The notes: generated by a model not told the origin, from the letters alone. A stretch of DNA of 64,000 nt from CAIRDP01 sp037138335 (GCA_037138335.1 JBAXIO010000012.1:1-64000); one strand, 5' to 3'; shown: positions 15,677 to 25,728, numbered from the stretch's first letter. A program made the numbers and translations.

Positions 15677-17180
15677 CCGAAACAACCGCAGAAACCTGTT
15701 CCATGGCTATCCTCTCCTGCTGCATGCTATCCCGGTCGCGGATTGTCACGGTATTATCCTGAAGCGTCTGGTGGTCAATGGTGATGCAGTATGGAGTCCC
15801 AAGGGCATCCATACGGCGGTAACGGCGCCCGATCGTATCTTTTTCTTCGTAGAAGCAGCGGTGGTCGTACATCAGCTTGTCCATGATCTCCCGGGCTTTT
15901 TCGGGGAGGCTGTCTTTCTTGACAAGCGGGAGGACTGCCACTTTGATGGGAGCCAGTTTTGCAGGGATCCCCAAAACAACGCGGTCGGAACCATCCTCCA
16001 GTTTTTCTTCACGGTAAGCGTGGCTCAGGACCGCCAGGAATGTACGGTCGAGGCCTATTGAAGTCTCCACCACGTAAGGCACATAACCTTCATTCTGTTC
16101 GGTATCGAAATACTGTATCTTTCGTCCCGAAAATTTCTGGTGGGCCGAAAGGTCAAAATCGGTGCGGCTGTGGATCCCTTCTATTTCCTTGAAACCAATA
16201 GGGAACTCAAATTCAATATCGGCGGCGGCATTGGCGTAATGGGCCAGCTTGTCATGGTCATGGAAGCGGTATTTGCTTGCGGGGATCCCCAGTGAAAGGT
16301 GCCATTTCATCCGCTCTTCCTTCCAGTATTCATACCACTTCATTTCTTCTCCCGGCCTTACGAAGAACTGCATTTCCATCTGTTCGAATTCGCGCATGCG
16401 GAAGAGGAACTGCCTTGCTACGATCTCATTCCGGAAGGCCTTCCCCGTTTGTGCAATACCGAAGGGGATCTTCATGCGGGCGGTCTTCTGGACATTCAGG
16501 AAATTCACAAAAATACCCTGGGCGGTCTCAGGCCTGAGGTAGATCTCGTTGGCATCCTCATTCACAGAACCCATCTGGGTTGAGAACATAAGGTTGAACT
16601 GCCTTACTTCGGTCCAGTTTTTGGTTCCTGAAACCGGACAAACGATCCCCAATTCTTCGATCAGCAGTTTCACATCGGCCAGGTCGTTACGCTCAAGCGC
16701 AGGGTAGAAGCGGTTTTTGACGGCATTGATCTTGTCCTGGTATTCCTTTACCCTGGGATTGGTCTCCCTGTACATTTTCTCATCGAAGGTTTCCCCGAAA
16801 CGGCCCCTGGCCTTTTCAACTTCCTTTGAGATCTTGTCTTCGGTCTTCTGGATATGATCCTCGATAAGCACATCGGCACGGTAACGTTTTTTCGAATCCC
16901 TGTTATCGATCATGGGGTCGCTGAAGGCATCCACATGCCCCGACGCCTTCCAAACCGTGGGATGCATGAAAATCGCAGCATCCAGGCCAACGATATTCTC
17001 ATGGTACTGCACCATCGATTTCCACCAGTATTCACGGATATTGTTCTTTAGTTCGACACCGAATGGGCCGTAATCATAAACCGCGCTTAATCCGTCATAC
17101 AATTCGCTCGAAGGGAATACAAAACCATACTCCTTGGCGTGTGAAATGATCTTTTTGAATAATTCTTCGTTATTGGCCAT
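15660..17180 (-). CDS. glyS: Glycyl-tRNA synthetase (alpha2, class II)
   Basis: Charges tRNA-Gly. The 506 residues fit the homodimeric class II type used by Bacteroidota and eukaryotes, not the alpha2beta2 type. Visible are the N-terminal GFVFPSSELYDGLSAVYDYGP, motif 2 AFRNEIVARQFLFRMREFEQ, EIYLRPETAQGIFVNF, GIHSRTDFDLSAHQ, motif 3 VVETSIGLDRTFLA and the C-terminal anticodon-binding domain from PIKVAVLPLV. The last codons run into an octamer repeat, so the tail may be altered from the ancestral end. A TAATTTTG element lies 20 bases before the ATG. Confidence 0.97.
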   Translation of the reverse strand: MANNEELFKKIISHAKEYGFVFPSSELYDGLSAVYDYGPFGVELKNNIREYWWKSMVQYHENIVGLDAAIFMHPTVWKASGHVDAFSDPMIDNRDSKKRYRADVLIEDHIQKTEDKISKEVEKARGRFGETFDEKMYRETNPRVKEYQDKINAVKNRFYPALERNDLADVKLLIEELGIVCPVSGTKNWTEVRQFNLMFSTQMGSVNEDANEIYLRPETAQGIFVNFLNVQKTARMKIPFGIAQTGKAFRNEIVARQFLFRMREFEQMEMQFFVRPGEEMKWYEYWKEERMKWHLSLGIPASKYRFHDHDKLAHYANAAADIEFEFPIGFKEIEGIHSRTDFDLSAHQKFSGRKIQYFDTEQNEGYVPYVVETSIGLDRTFLAVLSHAYREEKLEDGSDRVVLGIPAKLAPIKVAVLPLVKKDSLPEKAREIMDKLMYDHRCFYEEKDTIGRRYRRMDALGTPYCITIDHQTLQDNTVTIRDRDSMQQERIAMEQVSAVVSGRIAG

Positions 17181-17199
17181 TGCTCAGATAAATAGGGCG

Positions 17200-17207
17200 C
17201 AAAATTA
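17200..17207 (-). promoter_or_regulatory. -7 element of glyS
   Basis: TAATTTTG on the minus strand, an exact TAnnTTTG, 20 bases before the ATG. No clear -33 element at the usual distance. Confidence 0.45.
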
Positions 17208-17249
17208 GGCTTTTTTCTCTAAATTTATCCGCTCATTTTGATCCGGCTC

Positions 17250-18635
17250 ATGAAAACCAACCGACGTAATTTCTTCCGGACTGCAGCTGCGGGTATTGCT
17301 GCTGCCTCCCTTGCCGATTTCAGCGCCTTTGCTTCCACTGAAAATCACATCCGCCGACCTGAACCTGAAAGGAAAGGAAAAAGCGTGATGGGGCTGGCCT
17401 GTGAACCTCTGAAGACCGTCAGGATCGGGCTGGTCGGACTGGGCATGAGGGGGCTGGATACCCTGGAACGGCTGATGTTCGTTGAAGGTGTTGAAGTCAC
17501 GGCCATCTGTGATGTGATCCCGGAACGTGTTGCGAAAGGAAAAAAGGCTGTCACCAAAGCAAAAAGGAAAGAACCTGTTGGTTATTCCAAGGGGGAGGAG
17601 GACTGGAAGAATCTCTGCGAAAGGGATGATGTGGACCTGGTTTACAGCTGCACTCCCTGGCTCTGGCATACCCCGGTTTCGGTGTATGCCATGAAACATG
17701 GCAAACATGCCGCCACCGAAGTCCCGGCTGCAATGACCGTTGAAGATTGCTGGGAGCTTGTGAATACGGCCGAGGAAACCCAGAAACATTGCATGATGCT
17801 CGAGAATTGCTGTTATGATTTCTTCGAGCTGAATACCCTGAACATGGCCCGCAAAGGTGTGTTCGGCGAGATCATGTACGGTGAAGGCGCTTATATCCAC
17901 GACCTGAGATGGTTGAAATTCGACAGGGTGAACGGCTATGCCGGCATGTGGAGGCTGAAATACAATATGACCCATAACGGGAACCCTTACCCCACCCACG
18001 GGCTTGGCCCGGTTGCCCAGATCATGTGCATCAACCGCGGCGACCGCATGGATTACCTTAATTCCATATCGACCAACCAGGTGGGAATGACCCTGTATGC
18101 TGAAGAGAAATTCGGCAGCCTGAGTCCGGATGCAATCCAGCCATATGCACTTGGCGATATGAATACCACGGTCATCCGTACTGTGAACGGCAAGACCATC
18201 ATGGTGCAGCATGATACCACCAGCCCGAGGCCATACAGTCGTATCCACATGATCAGCGGGACCAAAGGCATGGCCAGGAAATGGCCTGTGGAGCAGGTCG
18301 CACTTGAACCTAAAGCGCATACCTGGCTTAAGAAAAAGGATTACGGCAGGCTGATGAAGGAATACGAGCACCCCCTCGCCGCTAAGATCGGCAAGACTGC
18401 AAAGAAAGTCGGGGGTCACGGGGGGATGGACTATATCATGGATTCCCGCCTCAGTTATTGCCTCCGCAAAGGCCTGCCCCTCGATCAGGATGTGTATGAT
18501 GCGGCAGCATGGTCATCGGTGATCGAGCTGAGCAGTCTTTCAGTCAATAACCGCGGAAATTCGGTTGACATGCCCGATTTTACCAGAGGTGAATGGAAGG
18601 ATGCGAAACCCCTGGGGATTGTGACGATGGATTGA
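17250..18635 (+). CDS. GH109-type Gfo/Idh/MocA protein, Tat-exported
   Basis: 461 residues from ATG 17250; the in-frame TTG at 17238 is less likely because MKTNRRNFFRTAAAG begins a twin-arginine signal. The Rossmann start VRIGLVGLGMRG and EVPAAMTVEDCWELV are typical of Gfo/Idh/MocA enzymes. GEGAYIHDLR and NPYPTHGLGPVAQIMCINRGDR match GH109, the NAD-dependent alpha-N-acetylgalactosaminidase family. Tat export agrees with a folded NAD-bound enzyme in the periplasm. It would act on alpha-linked GalNAc in glycoproteins or another redox-labile glycoside. Divergent from glyS. Confidence 0.88.
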   Translation: MKTNRRNFFRTAAAGIAAASLADFSAFASTENHIRRPEPERKGKSVMGLACEPLKTVRIGLVGLGMRGLDTLERLMFVEGVEVTAICDVIPERVAKGKKAVTKAKRKEPVGYSKGEEDWKNLCERDDVDLVYSCTPWLWHTPVSVYAMKHGKHAATEVPAAMTVEDCWELVNTAEETQKHCMMLENCCYDFFELNTLNMARKGVFGEIMYGEGAYIHDLRWLKFDRVNGYAGMWRLKYNMTHNGNPYPTHGLGPVAQIMCINRGDRMDYLNSISTNQVGMTLYAEEKFGSLSPDAIQPYALGDMNTTVIRTVNGKTIMVQHDTTSPRPYSRIHMISGTKGMARKWPVEQVALEPKAHTWLKKKDYGRLMKEYEHPLAAKIGKTAKKVGGHGGMDYIMDSRLSYCLRKGLPLDQDVYDAAAWSSVIELSSLSVNNRGNSVDMPDFTRGEWKDAKPLGIVTMD

Positions 18636-18705
18636 TGCATTTCGCCGATTATTGTTGGATTTTTTCTTCTTTCTTGATATTTTTACAATCTATAACCCCA
18701 TTATT

Positions 18706-20775
18706 ATGAAAAATTTGATCGCCCTTTTAATCCTGGTTCTGCCTTTCCAGGCATTATGCCAGCTCCGTTTTCATCCCCCTGTCACCGAAAAAAAACCTGT
18801 AGTTGATTCCCTCCACGGGTATTACCTTACCGATGATTATCGTTGGCTGGAAGACAAGACCGACCCCCGGGTCATCGAATGGACCCAGGCCCAGCATGAT
18901 TATACCCAGCTCTACCTGCAGGCAACCCAAAAGGTGCACCAGGGCCTTCGTGAAGAGATCACCGCCTATGTTGACCGTGACTACGAAAGCCCCCTCGACA
19001 AGGAAGGCAAACGGAAGTTCCAGACAATTAAAAAGAAAGGCGATAAACAGTCCACCCTCTATACAATACTCGACACAACCAAAGTCCTTATATGGGACCC
19101 TGTCAAACTTGACAGTACAGGTAAAACATCCACATCGGGCGTGGCCTATACCTACGACGGGGAAAGGGCTGCGGTAAATGTGCAGCAGTCAGGTTCGGAG
19201 ATCACTACCACATATATCATTGATACCAAAACCGGCAAGCCGCTCTATCCGCCAATTCCAAATACCTTCGGCATTCAGTGGACCAAAGACCAGCAGCATC
19301 TGTATATCACCCTTCGCAGTCCGGAAGACGTGAAACTCCAACGTCCTCTTAAAACCTGGCTTTGGAGAGTGGGTGCTCCTGCCGACAGCATGAAATTCCT
19401 TGGCACTACAACTGATGCCAAGAACTCCTGGTTCATTTACGACAACCGTTACAGCGATATCAGTTTTTACGGGACAGGCAATTTCAATTCTGATTCCATC
19501 TGGATGAAAAAGACCGGGACCGACGAGAAGGGTGTCCTCGTTTATGCAAGTACGAAATACCAGGCTTACCCTATGGCTATCAGTAACAAACTCTATATCC
19601 TTAGCAATGACAATGCACCGAACAAGCGTTTCATGGTAGCCGATATGGAAAAACCGGAGTACAAGGACTGGAAAGTCCTGATCCCCGAAAGCGAGACCGT
19701 AATCGAGAACGTGGAAGTACTGAAGGATGGGCGACTGGTAGTCCAGGATAAAAAAGACATTCAGAGCCGGGTGACTTTGTTCGACTCTTTGGGTAAAAAG
19801 ATTGGCCCTGTCGAGCTGCCCGAGATCGGGGATATCACGGGCTTCGGCTATGACCGGGAAGAAGATTCGGTGTACGTCAACATGAGCTCTTTTACATCGC
19901 CTGCCAAAGTTTATATCGCATCACCCAGGGACTTCAAATGGAGGCTGTTTTATGAGCAAAAAATTCCCATTGATATGTCAAATATCGTAGGGGAGATCAA
20001 ATTTTACTATTCAAAGGACAGCACCCACATTCCCGTGATCCTGGTCCATCGTAAAGACATGAAGCTTGATGGGACAAACCCCTTGCTGATTACAGCATAC
20101 GGCGGATTTAACTACGGCATCAAGCCTGACTATTACGGCGGATATGCTGCACTGATAAACCGTGGTGCAGTGGTTGCTGAACCCGGGATAAGGGGAGGTG
20201 ATGAGTATGGTGAAAAATGGCATGAAAACGGAATGCTTTTACATAAGCAGAATTGTTTTGACGATTTTAATGCCTGCACCGAATGGTTGGTCAGGGAAAA
20301 ATATACCACCCCGAAAAAGATTGTCGCCTGGGGCGGAAGTAATGGCGGATTGCTTATGGGCGCCATAGCAACACAGCGTCCCGACCTCTACAAAGCTATT
20401 ATCTGCGCCATGCCACTGCTCGATATGATCCGTTACCACAAATTCCTGATCGCGAGGTACTGGATCCCCGAATACGGAAGTTCCGATAATGAAGCCGATT
20501 TCAGGAACCTCCTGCAGTATTCACCTTACCAGCACATCCGTGCAGGTGTGAACCATCCTGCTATGCTGATCAGAACGGGAGCGAACGACAGCCGGGTCGA
20601 TCCCCTGCATGCCAAGAAATTCACGGCAGCCTTGCAAAATAATCCCGGCCAGATCAACCCGGTCATGCTCTATATCGATTATAATGTGGGTCATGGCTCA
20701 GGCCAGGCGACCAAACAGAGGATTGAAAACACTCTTGTAGATTACGAATTCCTGCTTAACCAGCTGGGATTATAG
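18706..20775 (+). CDS. Prolyl oligopeptidase family serine peptidase (S9A), secreted
   Basis: 689 residues from ATG 18706, which opens a signal peptide (MKNLIALLILVLPFQALCQ). An N-terminal seven-blade propeller (starting YRWLEDKTDPRVIEWTQAQ) precedes the alpha/beta hydrolase domain. Catalytic residues: Ser545 in GGSNGG, probably Asp628 in NDSRVDP, His663 in NVGHGSG. It should cleave after proline in short peptides in the periplasm, feeding peptide use together with the other exported peptidases. Its stop overlaps by six bases the stop of the convergent gene. Confidence 0.93.
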   Translation: MKNLIALLILVLPFQALCQLRFHPPVTEKKPVVDSLHGYYLTDDYRWLEDKTDPRVIEWTQAQHDYTQLYLQATQKVHQGLREEITAYVDRDYESPLDKEGKRKFQTIKKKGDKQSTLYTILDTTKVLIWDPVKLDSTGKTSTSGVAYTYDGERAAVNVQQSGSEITTTYIIDTKTGKPLYPPIPNTFGIQWTKDQQHLYITLRSPEDVKLQRPLKTWLWRVGAPADSMKFLGTTTDAKNSWFIYDNRYSDISFYGTGNFNSDSIWMKKTGTDEKGVLVYASTKYQAYPMAISNKLYILSNDNAPNKRFMVADMEKPEYKDWKVLIPESETVIENVEVLKDGRLVVQDKKDIQSRVTLFDSLGKKIGPVELPEIGDITGFGYDREEDSVYVNMSSFTSPAKVYIASPRDFKWRLFYEQKIPIDMSNIVGEIKFYYSKDSTHIPVILVHRKDMKLDGTNPLLITAYGGFNYGIKPDYYGGYAALINRGAVVAEPGIRGGDEYGEKWHENGMLLHKQNCFDDFNACTEWLVREKYTTPKKIVAWGGSNGGLLMGAIATQRPDLYKAIICAMPLLDMIRYHKFLIARYWIPEYGSSDNEADFRNLLQYSPYQHIRAGVNHPAMLIRTGANDSRVDPLHAKKFTAALQNNPGQINPVMLYIDYNVGHGSGQATKQRIENTLVDYEFLLNQLGL

Positions 20776-22497
20776 TTTGTTCTGTGATCCTGCAAGAGTT
20801 GCGGGGAGGTTCAGCTCAAACGTTTTTGCAGATGGGAATTCGAAGGAAAATCCCTGTCCTTTGACCCTTGCAATACCGTCATGACAATTCAGATGGGTAC
20901 CTTGATATTTTAATTTTATAACGTTCAGGAATGTGATCGCCTTCTCGAAACCATCCCCCCTCATGTAATTCACAACCTCGTCGGGCAAGGCAAGCCTGTT
21001 GCCTTCATAGATGGATTCATCCGGCCAGGAGCGCAGCTCCGCGAAAACCTCATCCGCAGTCTTATCTTGAAAATATGCAATTGAAACGGGGTTGCGTTCG
21101 AAAACAGCTTTCAGAAAAGGCTTCCAGTCGCAGGAATCCATGAACCTCCCGGCATAAAAAGCAAGATCGGCTGATTGATTTATCGAACGCATGGAGCCGA
21201 CTTTCGTAATGATTTCTTCACGCGTATCGGATGGCAAAATTGTAATATGATGGGCCGATGAGAAAGTCCTGTTCTCTGAAGGGATACGCGGCACAAGGTG
21301 TACAAACTTTTTCATGTCGGTGATGAACTCATGGTTGTCTTTGAGGGCAGGGTATTTATCAAGGAATAAATTGATGAACTCCTGGTACGGCCTTGTGATA
21401 AATATATCATCGTCGAATGTAAAAATAAGCCGGTTGGGATAGGCGGTGAGGTTCATTTCCTCTTCATCCATCTCGCAAAGCAGCTTCCTGCCGGTCTTGT
21501 CGCCCAGCCTGTTCTTGCTTCCATGCTCATAACCGTAAGCCCTCTCGAGCTTGATGAACTTATTGGTCCCCTGGCAGAAAAATGCGATCTGGAACAGCTT
21601 CTGGTAACGGCTGTAATCCCTGAGGAAATTAACGAAGATCTCTAAATTCACCTGGGTTTCCAGGTACTTCGAAAGTTTATCCCTGAACCTTTTATACGAA
21701 GCCTTGTCGATGCTTGCTTCGGGATATACCGAGTGAATGTATCCGCTGGGATGGGCCACAATCGTAACCTGTTCATGCTCCATGGCGCGGCGGGCAAGGG
21801 CCGAAAGCTCTGTGCCGTTGTACCACATGCTCTTGGTCACGATCCTTCGGTTGTTTGTGATCACCCCTTCGTCGATCAGTACAAAATTCTGCGAATGAAG
21901 CGGTGTCCCCATCATGTAAATATCTTCAAGGGGAACCCTTGCAACGATGAACAGGGCTGCAACATACAAACAGGCAAGGGAAACGCATTCCCCTGCCCCG
22001 TTCTGGTGGGCCGGCTTGAACCTGAAGGCATTCATGGCTTCTATCGTTTCGGTCTTCCAGTATGGGATTATCTCGGTGTCGAATTTATCAAGCCCGAAAT
22101 GTTTGCGGATGTCAAGATCGAAGTAGTACTTATCGCCTTCATAGCCAAACAGGGCATTGGACCTGGCCAGTGTGTCCATGTCGATGAAATCCCTGAAGCG
22201 GTTGATCTCGGTCTGCTTGTCGGTAAGCCCCCAGGTTTCAAGGTCGAGGTTGAAATCATAATGCTCCATTACATACTGCTTTACACGGTGAAGCTTTTTG
22301 AGGGGACCCATCTTTTCGATGCCTGCAAACCATGGGTCATCCCTCCACTTCCAGATCTCGGGCGACATGATGTTTGCATATACCAAAGCGTAAAGAAGTT
22401 CAGGGAATATGAAGATCTCCATGTCGGATAATGTAAAGGCCGAACTGTATTTTTCAAGATCCCTTGAGCTGAATTCCCTGGTTTTGAGTTTTTCCAT
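20770..22497 (-). CDS. Transglutaminase-like protein of unknown function
   Basis: 575 residues from ATG 22497 (MEKLKTREFSSRDLEKY), which follows the upstream terminator; no signal peptide. A transglutaminase-like core is suggested by GAGECVSLACLYVAAL (Cys171), then PLHSQNFVLIDEG (His201, Asp209), the Cys-His-Asp order and spacing of that superfamily. The remainder is helical with many aromatic and charged residues and no domain I recognise. It is probably cytosolic. No neighbour explains its role. Confidence is high that it is a gene and modest for the fold. Confidence 0.6.
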   Translation of the reverse strand: MEKLKTREFSSRDLEKYSSAFTLSDMEIFIFPELLYALVYANIMSPEIWKWRDDPWFAGIEKMGPLKKLHRVKQYVMEHYDFNLDLETWGLTDKQTEINRFRDFIDMDTLARSNALFGYEGDKYYFDLDIRKHFGLDKFDTEIIPYWKTETIEAMNAFRFKPAHQNGAGECVSLACLYVAALFIVARVPLEDIYMMGTPLHSQNFVLIDEGVITNNRRIVTKSMWYNGTELSALARRAMEHEQVTIVAHPSGYIHSVYPEASIDKASYKRFRDKLSKYLETQVNLEIFVNFLRDYSRYQKLFQIAFFCQGTNKFIKLERAYGYEHGSKNRLGDKTGRKLLCEMDEEEMNLTAYPNRLIFTFDDDIFITRPYQEFINLFLDKYPALKDNHEFITDMKKFVHLVPRIPSENRTFSSAHHITILPSDTREEIITKVGSMRSINQSADLAFYAGRFMDSCDWKPFLKAVFERNPVSIAYFQDKTADEVFAELRSWPDESIYEGNRLALPDEVVNYMRGDGFEKAITFLNVIKLKYQGTHLNCHDGIARVKGQGFSFEFPSAKTFELNLPATLAGSQNKL

Positions 22498-22576
22498 TTT
22501 CTTTCCGATAAAAATATTCCTGCCTTTTCCTGCCGCGCCAACCCCCGACCTTAAAATGCCCGCAAATTTACCAAAT

Positions 22577-22605
22577 AAAAAAACCCGGAGGGCCCGGGTT
22601 TTTTT
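22577..22605 (-). terminator. Rho-independent terminator of the Omp28-like gene
   Basis: A perfect 12-bp stem, AAAAAAACCCGG (22577-22588) with CCGGGTTTTTTT (22594-22605), loop AGGGC. It lies 22 bases past the stop on the minus strand; the stem ends in a T run on either strand. Confidence 0.85.
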
Positions 22606-22626
22606 ATTAATCAATCAAATACTGTT

Positions 22627-24969
22627 TTATTCAAGGATCAGTTTGAGTACCTGCGCATTTCCATTTTCATTAATACGCATGAAATATAGCCCAGGTGTTA
22701 AATCCGAAAGATCCAGTTTGTATTCCCCGTCAAGGTTAACCCCATCCCTTGTGAGGACCGTAAGCCCGATTGAATTGGTAACTGTAAGGCTTGCTTTCAT
22801 GGAATGGAAAGGAATGACCTTCACATTCCCTTTCGCCGGGTTCGGATAAATACTTACAAGCCTGGCCTGGTCTTTTTCATGGATACCGACAGCTCTTTCT
22901 ACTATGATATCGAATTCATTCGAGAATGTACCTCCACCGCAGGTATTCACACCCTGAACAGATACTTTGGCCGTTCCAACCCAGTTAGGGTCCCATGTGA
23001 CAAGGCTTGTTGTATTGCTCCCGCTTATAGTCCCGGCTGCTGCAGGATTCAGCCGCCACGAATATGTGGTTGCGTAATTCCCTCCTGTTGTCATATAATC
23101 AGTGGTTGGGGTAATAGTGGTATAAACATGGCCCGGGCCGCTTGGGTCACCGGGAGTGGTAGGAGGTGAAGGATCGATGTTAATATAAACATTCCCGTTC
23201 ATCAATTTACTGCAGGTAGTACTGGCAACTGTCCCCATTACCGTGTAAACTCCCGATGCTGTCTGGTTCCCGAAAGAGATGGCACTGCCTGTACCAGGCA
23301 CCGGATTTGAAGCCGGCATTCCTGACAGATAAAGGACATAGTCGGTTCCGCTCCTTGAACTTTGCAGCCCGACAGGCACCCCGCTGCCACCCTGTCCGCA
23401 GTATGTCCCTCCCCCGCTCACACTGAATAAGACCGGGGCGGGATTAATTGTAATAGTAGTGACATTCGACCAGGGACCCTGGCAGCTATTGGTGATAGCA
23501 GCAGCCTTGAGAGTAACGGCGCCTGACCAGCCGGTTGCCCAGTTGATGGCAGCAGAAGTCCCTAAATTGGTCAGGATCCCGGCATTGCCCGGGGAAAGTT
23601 CCCACAGATAACTTGTTGCCGTTGGGATCGCCGGGATGGTATAATCCGAACTGATTGTATTTTCGCATACAGCTGCTGGGCCCGACGGGTTTGAAGGCAT
23701 TGCAGGGGGATTTGAAATTGTAATGCCCAGGTCGGGAGACCAGCTGCCTGCTCCGCAGCTGTTGCTCGCCTGTACTTTCAGTGTCGCCGCTCCTGTGAAT
23801 GATGGGGAATAATTAACTGAACAGCTTGTCCCTGAGGGAGTCAGGGTCCCTGCAGAAGGAGGAGTAAGGGCCCAGGTATAAGAGTCAGCATATTGGGCCG
23901 GAGAAATTGTGTAAGCCTGTACCCCGGGATTGATGCACATCGCACTGCTCCCCTGCGGGGCTGACAGAATCACCGGCGCCATGGCAACTACTACATAACC
24001 TGCTTTTGTATGCGTTTCCTTGCAAACCCCGTTGCTGATCTCCAGGCTTACATTGTTTGTTCCGGCAAACGTATAGGAAACCACTGGGTTTGTAGCCGTT
24101 GAAGTGGATGGAGACCCTGAAGGAAAAGTCCAGGCGAATGAGCTGGCTCCTGTGGAAGTCTGTGAAAAAGAGGTGCTGAAAGGCGCACAGCCGCTGGTGG
24201 GCGTGCCGGTAAAATCTGTAAACGTCATCTGGGTTGAAGGCAGGCTGTTCAAATTGCATTTAAGCCCGTTATATACTGTCTTGGATGTATTATCCTGCAC
24301 AAAAACAACAACCTCACAATGGGAAACATTCCATGCAGGATCCTTTGTAAAGTTCAAAGTGAAATTCTGTACATCCCCGCCTGCGAAACTGAAGGAAGTT
24401 CCGTTTGCGCTCGGCACCATCAACCTGGTAACGAAATTTACTTCGGTCATACAACCCTGCCAGGCTTGGGTTATATGGGATTCCGTGAGAAAGAGGTGTA
24501 ACCTGAGATCATTGCCCGACACAGCAGCAAGTTTCGTTACGGTGACATTCATGGTGTAATTATTCCCGGTATTGGTCCCGGAAAAACAAATATTGACAGG
24601 AGAAAGAGTTGCAATGGCAGAATTGTAAAGCGGAAGGTAGCTTGAATAAACATTCCCGCTGGGGCATGCCCCCCCTCCTTCAAATGGTGTTGTTCCATTG
24701 AAAATGCCCGTCGGATAACCCGAGACAGAATAATAGCTGTTCCTTGTATTGGAATAGGTGTTGGCATAAATGTCACCGTTGTGATTTTCAATCACTGCAA
24801 TTGCTTTTCCTTCAGAAACAAGCTGATCTGCGGCATTTGATGCGCCCGGACAATACTGGCACCAGGTTCCGGTGGCGACTTCCAGGATCACTACGTTTCT
24901 TGGTATTGATTGCGCAAGCAGGAAGTAAGACGATAAAATAGCAAATAGTGTAAAACAAATCTTTCTCAT
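22627..24969 (-). CDS. Omp28-like T9SS-secreted protein with thioredoxin fold, PKD and Ig-like domains
   Basis: 780 residues from ATG 24969 with a signal peptide (MRKICFTLFAILSSYFLLAQ). The N-terminal Omp28-type domain is thioredoxin-like and keeps C37-Q-Y-C40 in GTWCQYCPGA. A PKD domain follows (FTGTPTSGCAPFSTSF to about residue 325), then several PKD-like modules (SAPQGSSAMCINPG, PSGPAAVCENT). It ends in a type A T9SS sorting domain (VSIYPNPAKGNVKV ... GLYFMRINENG). The product should be exported through T9SS and displayed at the cell surface; redox or adhesion function is inferred from domains only. It has its own terminator. Confidence 0.85.
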   Translation of the reverse strand: MRKICFTLFAILSSYFLLAQSIPRNVVILEVATGTWCQYCPGASNAADQLVSEGKAIAVIENHNGDIYANTYSNTRNSYYSVSGYPTGIFNGTTPFEGGGACPSGNVYSSYLPLYNSAIATLSPVNICFSGTNTGNNYTMNVTVTKLAAVSGNDLRLHLFLTESHITQAWQGCMTEVNFVTRLMVPSANGTSFSFAGGDVQNFTLNFTKDPAWNVSHCEVVVFVQDNTSKTVYNGLKCNLNSLPSTQMTFTDFTGTPTSGCAPFSTSFSQTSTGASSFAWTFPSGSPSTSTATNPVVSYTFAGTNNVSLEISNGVCKETHTKAGYVVVAMAPVILSAPQGSSAMCINPGVQAYTISPAQYADSYTWALTPPSAGTLTPSGTSCSVNYSPSFTGAATLKVQASNSCGAGSWSPDLGITISNPPAMPSNPSGPAAVCENTISSDYTIPAIPTATSYLWELSPGNAGILTNLGTSAAINWATGWSGAVTLKAAAITNSCQGPWSNVTTITINPAPVLFSVSGGGTYCGQGGSGVPVGLQSSRSGTDYVLYLSGMPASNPVPGTGSAISFGNQTASGVYTVMGTVASTTCSKLMNGNVYINIDPSPPTTPGDPSGPGHVYTTITPTTDYMTTGGNYATTYSWRLNPAAAGTISGSNTTSLVTWDPNWVGTAKVSVQGVNTCGGGTFSNEFDIIVERAVGIHEKDQARLVSIYPNPAKGNVKVIPFHSMKASLTVTNSIGLTVLTRDGVNLDGEYKLDLSDLTPGLYFMRINENGNAQVLKLILE

Positions 24970-25125
24970 ATACCGTAATTTTATGTTAGGGAGATTAAAA
25001 CAGAACAAGTCTTCGCAAAATTACTAAAATATCTATCATCTTAATACCGTTTGTGAAATTTTTGTTAGGTTATTTGTTAATTGTGCATAAATTAACAGCA
25101 AGTCCGGGCATGATATTTTTTTTCA

Positions 25126-25133
25126 TACTTTTG
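25126..25133 (+). promoter_or_regulatory. -7 element that fixes the rubrerythrin-like start
   Basis: TACTTTTG, exact TAnnTTTG. An ATG at 25135 would lie at or before the transcription start, so the ATG at 25153 is preferred. Confidence 0.45.
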
Positions 25134-25152
25134 CATGACAAAAACATACATT

Positions 25153-25614
25153 ATGTATTACTCGGGAAAAGAAATCGTTGAAATCGCAGTCCGCATTGAA
25201 GAAAACGGTTATGCTTTTTACATTGCTGCCGCTGAAATGATACGGGAGCCAAACGACATTAAAAACCTCTTCCTCGACCTCGCTGAACAGGAAACTATGC
25301 ATACCGCATCTTTTCAGAAGATGTTTGAGAAATTCGAGCCCGAAGATTATGAACAGGACGATGAAAATTTCTCTTCCTATATCCAGAATCTTGCCGATAA
25401 ACATATCTTCGGCAAACCCGAAGTCGGAGCCGCAATGGCCAAAACCCTGAAAACCCCCAGGGAAACCCTTGAGATGGCCTTCAAATTCGAGAATGACAGT
25501 GTGGCTTTTTATAAGGAACTTTACAGCAAAGCCAAAAGCGATTCAAAAACCCTCATCAAGCATATCATCGCCGAGGAAGAAGCACATGCTGCAAGGATAA
25601 AAAAGTTCCTGTAG
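25153..25614 (+). CDS. Rubrerythrin/ferritin-like di-iron protein
   Basis: 153 residues. A four-helix bundle with di-iron ligands is indicated by AVRIEENGYAFY (Glu in helix 1), LAEQETMH with E47-T-M-H50, a second-half FENDSVAFYKELY and the final EEEAHAARIKKFL. It lacks the C-terminal rubredoxin domain of classic rubrerythrin. Such proteins reduce peroxide or store iron in anaerobes. The ATG at 25153 is chosen over 25135 because of the promoter position. Monocistronic as far as visible. Confidence 0.85.
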   Translation: MYYSGKEIVEIAVRIEENGYAFYIAAAEMIREPNDIKNLFLDLAEQETMHTASFQKMFEKFEPEDYEQDDENFSSYIQNLADKHIFGKPEVGAAMAKTLKTPRETLEMAFKFENDSVAFYKELYSKAKSDSKTLIKHIIAEEEAHAARIKKFL

Positions 25615-25701
25615 GGAACCTGCGGATTCCAAAATCTCCATTCTTCATACGTTTATCATGACGCTGCAGCCGGGATGAGTATATTCAGGCCCGGTTTCAC
25701 T

Positions 25702-25709
25702 TACCTTTG
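25702..25709 (+). promoter_or_regulatory. -7 element of the MBL fusion gene
   Basis: TACCTTTG, exact TAnnTTTG, 19 bases before the ATG at 25729. No convincing -33 element. Confidence 0.4.
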
Positions 25710-25728
25710 CAGAACGAAATTATTTGCT

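Noticed and set aside
17205..18419. Long minus-strand reading frame of 404 residues opposite the GH109-type gene
   Set aside because: It mirrors the coding strand of a clear GH109 gene, is rich in His and Pro as shadow frames are, and has no recognisable domain.
25135..25152. Upstream ATG for the rubrerythrin-like gene
   Set aside because: It lies one base after the TACTTTTG promoter element and would probably not be in the transcript.
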